From NCBI GenBank assembly GCA_946887385.1, contig CAMPKU010000162.1, forward strand, positions 1 through 10,388: DNA of 10,388 bases. Reading direction: 5' to 3'. Position numbers and translations under genes: made by a program. Origin of the DNA: an uncultured Gammaproteobacteria bacterium (lineage in GTDB: Bacteria; Pseudomonadota; Gammaproteobacteria; Rariloculales; Rariloculaceae). Below, piece by piece: positions 6,650 through 10,388 of the stretch (positions within the stretch are counted from its first letter, which is position 1; each line of letters starts with the position of its first letter). A model generated the notes under the pieces. The model was given only the letters and a program-made list of their open reading frames with translations. It had not been told where the DNA came from and did no database searches.

Positions 6650-9356
6650 CCCGCTCGTTCTCGTCGACGGCTCGTCGTATCTGTATCGCGCCTTCCACGC
6701 GCTGCCGCCGTTGTCGACGGCCGCGGGCCAGCCGACCGGAGCCGTGCTCGGCGTGGTCAACATGCTCTACAAGTTGCTCGACGAGCTGAAGCCCACGCAC
6801 ATGGCCGTCGTGTTCGACGCGCCGGGCAAGACGTTCCGCGCGGACCTGTACGCGGAGTACAAGGCGAACCGGCCGCCGATGCCCGACGAGCTGCGCGCGC
6901 AAGTGGGGCCGCTGCTCGAGGCGATCGAGGCCATGGGCGTCCCGTTGCTGCGCATCGAGGGCGTGGAGGCCGACGATGTGATCGGCACGTTGGCGCGGCA
7001 AGCAGCCGCGGCCGGCTCGCCGACGGTCGTGTCGACAGGAGACAAGGACCTCGCGCAGCTCGTCGACGGGCACGTCACACTCGTCAATACGATGGACAAC
7101 ACGACGCTCGATCGCGCCGGCGTCGAGAAAAAGTTCGGCGTCACGCCGGAACAAATCGCCGACTATCTGGCGCTCGTCGGCGATTCCATCGACAACATCC
7201 CGGGCGTTGCAGGCGTCGGTCCGAAGACGGCCGCGAAATGGCTGCAGCAGTACGGCGATCTCGACACGCTGAAGGCGAAAGCCGGCGAGGTGCCCGGCAA
7301 AGTCGGCGAGCGGCTCCGCGAAGCGCTGCCGCTGCTCGATCTTTCGAAGCAGCTCGCAACGATCCGCTGCGACGTCGAGCTGCCGTTGAACGTGCAAGAC
7401 CTTGCCTTGCGAGCACAAGACGCCGCGCGCCTCGCGGAGCTATTCGAGCAGCTCGAGTTCACGCGCTTGCTGCGCCGCGTGCGCGACGCCAACGTGGGCG
7501 CCGCCCCGCTGCCGCCGGCGCCGAGCGCACCGGCGCCGCCGCGGCCTGCGGCGCGCTACGAAACGATCGTCACGCTCGCGGAGCGCGAGCGCTGGCTCGA
7601 GCGCGTGGCAGCGGCACCCCTCGTCGCGGTGGACACGGAGACGACGAGCCTCGCCTACATGCGCGCCGAGCTCGTCGGCATCTCGTTGGCCGTAACCCCG
7701 GGCGAAGCCGCGTACATCCCGCTCGCGCACCGCTATCCGGGAGCGCCGGATCAGCTGAACCGCGAGGCCGTGCTCGCGCGCATGAAGCCCTGGCTCGAAA
7801 GCTCGGCGCCGAAAGTGGGCCACCACTTGAAGTACGACGCGCACATCTTTGCGAACCACGGCATCGCGCTTCGCGGCATCCAGCACGACACGATGCTCGA
7901 GTCCTACGTGCTGAACTCGACGGCGACGCGCCACGATCTGAACTCGGTGGCCGCGCTCTATTTGGGGCTTACGGTCACGTTGAAATACGAGGACGTCGTC
8001 GGCAAGGGCGCGAAACAAATCACCTTCGATCAAGTCGATCTCGAAACCGCCACCCGCTACTCCGCCGAGGACGCCGACCTCGCGCTGCAGTTGCATCAAA
8101 CGCTCTGGCCGAAGCTCGAGGCCGCGCCCGATCTCGCCCGCGTGTACAAGGAGATCGAGTGCCCGCTCGTGCGCGTGCTCGAGCAGATGGAATACACGGG
8201 CGTGATGGTCGACGCGGGGCTACTGCGCCGGCAAAGCCAGGAGCTCGCGGAACGGATGGCCGAGACCGAGAAAGCCGCGCACGCCGCCGCCGGCGGACCG
8301 TTCAACTTGGGCTCGCCGAAGCAGCTGCAAGAGGTGCTTTACGATCGGCTGCACCTGCCGGTGCTCGGCAAAACTCAGAAAGGCCAGCCGTCCACTTCCG
8401 AAGACGTGCTCGAGCAACTCGCCGAGGAGCACGATCTGCCGCGGCTGATTCTCGAGTACCGCGGGCTCACGAAGCTGAAGTCGACGTACACCGACAAGCT
8501 GCCGATCGATATCGACCCCCGCACGAAGCGCATCCATACGTCGTATCACCAAGCCGTCGCGGCCACGGGCCGGTTGTCGTCTTCGGATCCGAATCTGCAG
8601 AACATTCCGATCCGAACGGCGGAAGGCCGCAGGATCCGCCAAGCGTTCATTGCGCCGCCGGGCTTCAAACTGGTGGCGGCGGACTATTCGCAGATCGAGC
8701 TGCGCATCATGGCGCACCTCTCGGGCGACGAAGGTTTGCTCGCGGCGTTCGCGAACGACCTCGACGTGCATCGCGCCACGGCTGCCGAGGTGTTCGGCGT
8801 ACCGCTCGAATCGGTCAGCCACGATCAACGCCGGTCCGCCAAGGCGATCAACTTCGGGCTCATCTACGGCATGTCGGCGTTCGGCCTTGCCAAGCAGCTC
8901 GGCATCGAACGCGGCGAAGCGCAGGCGTACGTCGAGCGCTATTTCGAGCGCTATCCCGGAGTGCGGCGCTACATGGACGAGACGCGCTCGAGCGCCCGCC
9001 GCGTGGGGTACGTGAGCACCGTGTTCGGCAGGCGCCTGTACCTACCCGACATCAATGCCCGCAATAACCAGCTACGGCAATATGCCGAGCGCAGCGCGAT
9101 CAATGCGCCGATGCAGGGAACCGCGGCGGATATCATCAAGCGCGCCATGATCGACGTGGCCGCTTGGCTCGACGCCGAGCAGCCGAGCGCTCGGCTCATC
9201 ATGCAGGTGCATGACGAGCTAGTCTTGGAGGTGCCCGAAGACCTCGTTGCCCCCGTGGGCGCGGCCGTGGCGCGCATCATGGAGTCGGCCGCGGATTTAC
9301 GCGTGCCGCTGCGGGTGGATCGAGGCGTGGGCGCCAACTGGGACGAAGCCCACTAA
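6627..9356 (+). CDS. polA: DNA polymerase I
   Basis: A 909-residue family A polymerase that fills gaps and removes Okazaki primers. The 5' nuclease domain (about 8-290) shows VEADDVIG (113-120), STGDKDLAQLV (136-146) and GDSIDNIPG (185-193). A proline/alanine-rich linker (290-309) follows. The 3'-5' exonuclease (about 315-505) keeps Asp336/Glu338, Asp404 and Tyr478/Asp482, so proofreading is intact. The polymerase domain has motif A DYSQIELR with Asp686, motif B RRSAKAINFGLIYG (735-748) with Lys739, Phe743 and Tyr747, and motif C QVHDE with Asp863. It is close to full E. coli length (928). Similarity to E. coli PolA runs from the LVDGSSYLYRA motif (12-22) to NWD-AH at the end, which supports the ATG at 6627. 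Translation is probably coupled to lptM, which it overlaps by 23 bases. It converges on engB. Confidence 0.98.
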   Translation: MSVSVSDSPLVLVDGSSYLYRAFHALPPLSTAAGQPTGAVLGVVNMLYKLLDELKPTHMAVVFDAPGKTFRADLYAEYKANRPPMPDELRAQVGPLLEAIEAMGVPLLRIEGVEADDVIGTLARQAAAAGSPTVVSTGDKDLAQLVDGHVTLVNTMDNTTLDRAGVEKKFGVTPEQIADYLALVGDSIDNIPGVAGVGPKTAAKWLQQYGDLDTLKAKAGEVPGKVGERLREALPLLDLSKQLATIRCDVELPLNVQDLALRAQDAARLAELFEQLEFTRLLRRVRDANVGAAPLPPAPSAPAPPRPAARYETIVTLAERERWLERVAAAPLVAVDTETTSLAYMRAELVGISLAVTPGEAAYIPLAHRYPGAPDQLNREAVLARMKPWLESSAPKVGHHLKYDAHIFANHGIALRGIQHDTMLESYVLNSTATRHDLNSVAALYLGLTVTLKYEDVVGKGAKQITFDQVDLETATRYSAEDADLALQLHQTLWPKLEAAPDLARVYKEIECPLVRVLEQMEYTGVMVDAGLLRRQSQELAERMAETEKAAHAAAGGPFNLGSPKQLQEVLYDRLHLPVLGKTQKGQPSTSEDVLEQLAEEHDLPRLILEYRGLTKLKSTYTDKLPIDIDPRTKRIHTSYHQAVAATGRLSSSDPNLQNIPIRTAEGRRIRQAFIAPPGFKLVAADYSQIELRIMAHLSGDEGLLAAFANDLDVHRATAAEVFGVPLESVSHDQRRSAKAINFGLIYGMSAFGLAKQLGIERGEAQAYVERYFERYPGVRRYMDETRSSARRVGYVSTVFGRRLYLPDINARNNQLRQYAERSAINAPMQGTAADIIKRAMIDVAAWLDAEQPSARLIMQVHDELVLEVPEDLVAPVGAAVARIMESAADLRVPLRVDRGVGANWDEAH
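6628..6645 (+). repeat. Three tandem TGAGCG hexamers at the lptM/polA overlap
   Basis: TGAGCG is repeated three times without interruption. In the lptM frame it encodes the ERERER tail; in the polA frame it encodes SVSVS directly after the start codon. A change in copy number would keep both frames but alter both termini, and also the spacing around the polA start, where no good ribosome site is visible. Confidence 0.8.
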
Positions 9357-9365
9357 ACGGCGGCA

Positions 9366-9394
9366 GGAACTTTTGCGGAGGGCCCCGGGACTAA
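9366..9394 (+). promoter_or_regulatory. Sigma-E/AlgU-like promoter between polA and engB
   Basis: GGAACTT at 9366-9372 is a perfect match to the -35 consensus of RpoE-family extracytoplasmic sigma factors. It is followed after 16 bases by GACTAA (9389-9394), one base from the GTCTAA form of the -10. It lies just after the polA stop and points at the hairpin cluster. Predicted transcription start is near 9400. No good sigma-70 promoter is seen here. The assignment rests on sequence match and position only. Confidence 0.55.
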
Positions 9395-9400
9395 CCCTGC

Positions 9401-9519
9401 GGCACTCAGGATGGGTGCCCCCGCTATCCTCCCTAATGCGGGGTCTTGTGATCCCGGCCCACCCCGCCGGGATCGATGCCCCGGGTGCGTCCCCTGAATC
9501 CCGCACCCGGGGCGTCTTT
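9401..9519 (+). ncRNA. Candidate trans-acting small RNA with three C-rich hairpin loops
   Basis: The 173-base gap between convergent polA and engB holds three consecutive perfect hairpins. Stems are 9419-9424/9438-9443 (6 bp), 9450-9458/9466-9474 (9 bp) and 9478-9489/9502-9513 (12 bp). All three loops are C-rich: TATCCTCCCTAAT, CCACCCC and TCCCCTGAATCC. The first contains CCTCC, complementary to a Shine-Dalgarno. A sigma-E-like promoter lies just upstream, giving a transcript of about 120 bases ending at the third hairpin. No coding frame here looks real. Enterobacterial Spot 42 and Pseudomonas ErsA (under the sigma-E homologue AlgU) occupy this polA-engB position, and I recall Xanthomonas sX13 (about 115 nt, C-rich loops) lying beside polA. 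An mRNA-binding regulator is likely; whether it is homologous to any of these is not established. Confidence 0.6.
9478..9518 (+). terminator. Intrinsic terminator-like hairpin after polA / the small RNA
   Basis: GCCCCGGGTGCG (9478-9489) pairs perfectly with CGCACCCGGGGC (9502-9513) around a 12-base loop. A short U-rich tail (TCTTT, 9515-9519) follows. The orientation suits rightward transcripts from polA and from the candidate small RNA. The tail is weak, so termination may be partial. The minus-strand flank has no T-tract, so it is unlikely to serve engB equally well. Confidence 0.65.
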
Positions 9520-9529
9520 AATCCTTAAA

Positions 9530-10102
9530 TTACTCGAGACGGCCGTTGAGCCAACGCAGCGCGTCGGTCACGCCCTCGCCCGTCGGGGCAGAGAACCGCA
9601 CCACGCTCGCGGCCGGCCCAAGCTCCGCGGCCACGCGCCGCTCTTGCAGGAGGCCCTCGCTGCGGGTCAGCTTGTCGGCCTTCGTGAGCAGCACGGCCAA
9701 TGGCAGCTCGCGCGGCTGCAGCCAGCGCAACAATCGCGCATCGAGCTCCGTCACGCCGCGGCGAATATCCATCGTGACGACGAGCCCGACGAGCGACGCT
9801 CGTGCGCCGAGATACGCTTCGAGCGCGTGCTGCCAGCGCGCTTGAGTTTCCGGCGTCACGCGCGCGAAGCCGTAGCCCGGTAAGTCGACGAGCCGGCGAT
9901 CCTCGCCGAGCGAGAAAAAATTCAACAACTGCGTACGCCCCGGCGTCTTGCTGACACGTGCGAGCTTGCGTGCGCCCGTCAACGCATTCACCGCCGTCGA
10001 CTTGCCGGAGTTCGATCGGCCCACGAACGCGACTTCGCGGCCGGTGTCGGCCGGGAAATCGGCCGGTTTCGCGGCGCTTTTGATGAAAATCGCGGTGGGC
10101 AC
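9530..10102 (-). CDS. engB: Ribosome biogenesis GTPase EngB (YihA/YsxC)
   Basis: A 190-residue TrmE-Era-EngA-EngB-type GTPase needed for assembly of the large ribosomal subunit and for normal cell division. All G motifs are visible: G1 GRSNSGKS (28-35), G2 KTPGRTQ (52-58), G3 DLPGYG (73-78), G4 TKAD (140-143) and G5 SAPTGEG (171-177). Length matches the family (E. coli about 210). The start is a GTG at 10102-10100: the in-frame upstream codons run only to a TAA (10123-10121) and contain no better start, and no clear Shine-Dalgarno is visible. The stop TAA is at 9532-9530. It converges on polA with the candidate small RNA between them, and diverges from the cytochrome c gene, the same neighbourhood as in Pseudomonas. 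Confidence 0.96.
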   Translation of the reverse strand: MPTAIFIKSAAKPADFPADTGREVAFVGRSNSGKSTAVNALTGARKLARVSKTPGRTQLLNFFSLGEDRRLVDLPGYGFARVTPETQARWQHALEAYLGARASLVGLVVTMDIRRGVTELDARLLRWLQPRELPLAVLLTKADKLTRSEGLLQERRVAAELGPAASVVRFSAPTGEGVTDALRWLNGRLE

Positions 10103-10139
10103 TTCTGCGCGGGTCGCTGCTTAGGATGAGGCCCTAGTG

Positions 10140-10145
10140 TACAAT
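10140..10145 (+). promoter_or_regulatory. Possible -10 element for the cytochrome c gene
   Basis: TACAAT at 10140-10145 matches the sigma-70 -10 consensus at five of six positions and would start transcription about 25 bases before the cytochrome c ATG. The -35 region at proper spacing (CTGCTT, 10117-10122) is poor. The overlapping minus-strand TACACT (10141-10136) could serve engB. The divergent gap is only 73 bases and must hold both promoters. Low confidence. Confidence 0.3.
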
Positions 10146-10175
10146 CGCGGCCGATTTCACGGACTTACGACGGCG

Positions 10176-10388
10176 ATGGCGACGACGAACAGCGCACGAT
10201 TCCTGTGGCTCGGCCTCTTGCTCGGCGGCTCGCTGACCGCGGCGTCGGCCGGCGCTCAAGAGGGCGCCGCCGCGGCTCCGCAGGGGTCGATCGAGGCGGG
10301 CCGCACCAAGTCGGCCACCTGCGCCGCGTGCCACGGCGTCGACGGCAACAGCGTGACGCCCGACTGGCCGATGCTGGCCGGCCAGCAT
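10176..10388 (+). CDS. Cytochrome c4-type periplasmic cytochrome c (partial, 5' part)
   Basis: The first 71 residues of a c-type cytochrome cut by the right edge. Residues 1-27 form a Sec signal peptide (hydrophobic 9-22, likely cleavage after AGA at 25-27), so the mature protein acts in the periplasm. The haem attachment motif is CAACH (Cys49, Cys52, His53), followed by GVDGNS (54-59) and LAGQ (67-70), which closely resembles the first domain of dihaem cytochrome c4. That protein carries electrons from the bc1 complex to terminal oxidases in Pseudomonas and relatives, where it also sits beside engB. The second haem domain and the methionine ligand would lie beyond the window, so c4 rather than a monohaem c5/c553 type is inferred from motif and context. 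The ATG at 10176 has only a weak ribosome site. Confidence 0.88.
   Translation, partial: MATTNSARFLWLGLLLGGSLTAASAGAQEGAAAAPQGSIEAGRTKSATCAACHGVDGNSVTPDWPMLAGQH

Noticed and set aside
6233..6763. Minus-strand frame (176 codons) over the argH end, lptM and the polA start
   Set aside because: lptM has a lipobox and family signature on the plus strand, and the minus-strand translation shows no motif.
7238..9067. 609-codon plus-strand frame inside polA
   Set aside because: It is an off-frame shadow of polA; the translation is rich in Arg, Ala and His, and polA motifs continue unbroken in the other frame.
9247..9528. 93-codon plus-strand frame spanning the polA end and the intergenic hairpins
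   Set aside because: Its first part is off-frame polA, and the rest crosses the hairpins with no recognisable protein features; the RNA structure explains the sequence better.
10134..10388. Minus-strand frame (84 codons) at the right edge
   Set aside because: It lies opposite the cytochrome c gene, whose signal peptide and CAACH motif are clear.

Overview
The window comes from a GC-rich bacterium, most probably a gammaproteobacterium near the Xanthomonadales/Nevskiales/Steroidobacter side of the class. Two things suggest this. The block polA, short intergenic region, convergent engB, divergent cytochrome c4 is a gammaproteobacterial arrangement. The arginine genes include an argF'-type (acylornithine) carbamoyltransferase and a Xanthomonas-like argininosuccinate lyase. 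Coding density is very high: no gap exceeds about 175 bases, and there is no mobile element, CRISPR array, tRNA or rRNA.

Positions 1-6473 are a tightly packed rightward operon for arginine synthesis: an unrecognised P-loop NTPase gene, then argC, argD, argF', argB and argH. Neighbours overlap by ATGA or by 14 bases, or are 4 bases apart. The encoded steps run from N-acylglutamate (ArgB kinase, ArgC reductase, ArgD aminotransferase) to N-acylornithine, then carbamoylation of the still acylated intermediate (ArgF') and release of arginine (ArgH). ArgG, a deacylase and a recognisable N-acylglutamate synthase are not in the window. The transcarbamylase has Ala at the position that separates acetylornithine from succinylornithine enzymes and lacks the lysine that is carboxylated in the Xanthomonas acetylornithine enzyme. 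The pathway may therefore use N-succinyl rather than N-acetyl intermediates. The P-loop protein at the head of the operon is a candidate for a missing step.

Positions 6470-9356 continue on the same strand with lptM, a 59-residue lipoprotein tied to LPS-transport assembly. It overlaps a complete, proofreading-competent DNA polymerase I gene (polA).

Positions 9357-9529 lie between convergent polA and engB. They hold a sigma-E-like promoter followed by three hairpins with C-rich loops, the last terminator-like. This is a strong candidate for a small regulatory RNA in the position used by Spot 42 in enterics, ErsA in Pseudomonas and, as I recall, sX13 next to polA in Xanthomonas.

Positions 9530-10388 hold engB (ribosome-biogenesis GTPase) on the minus strand and, divergently, the start of a cytochrome c4-type gene that runs off the right edge.
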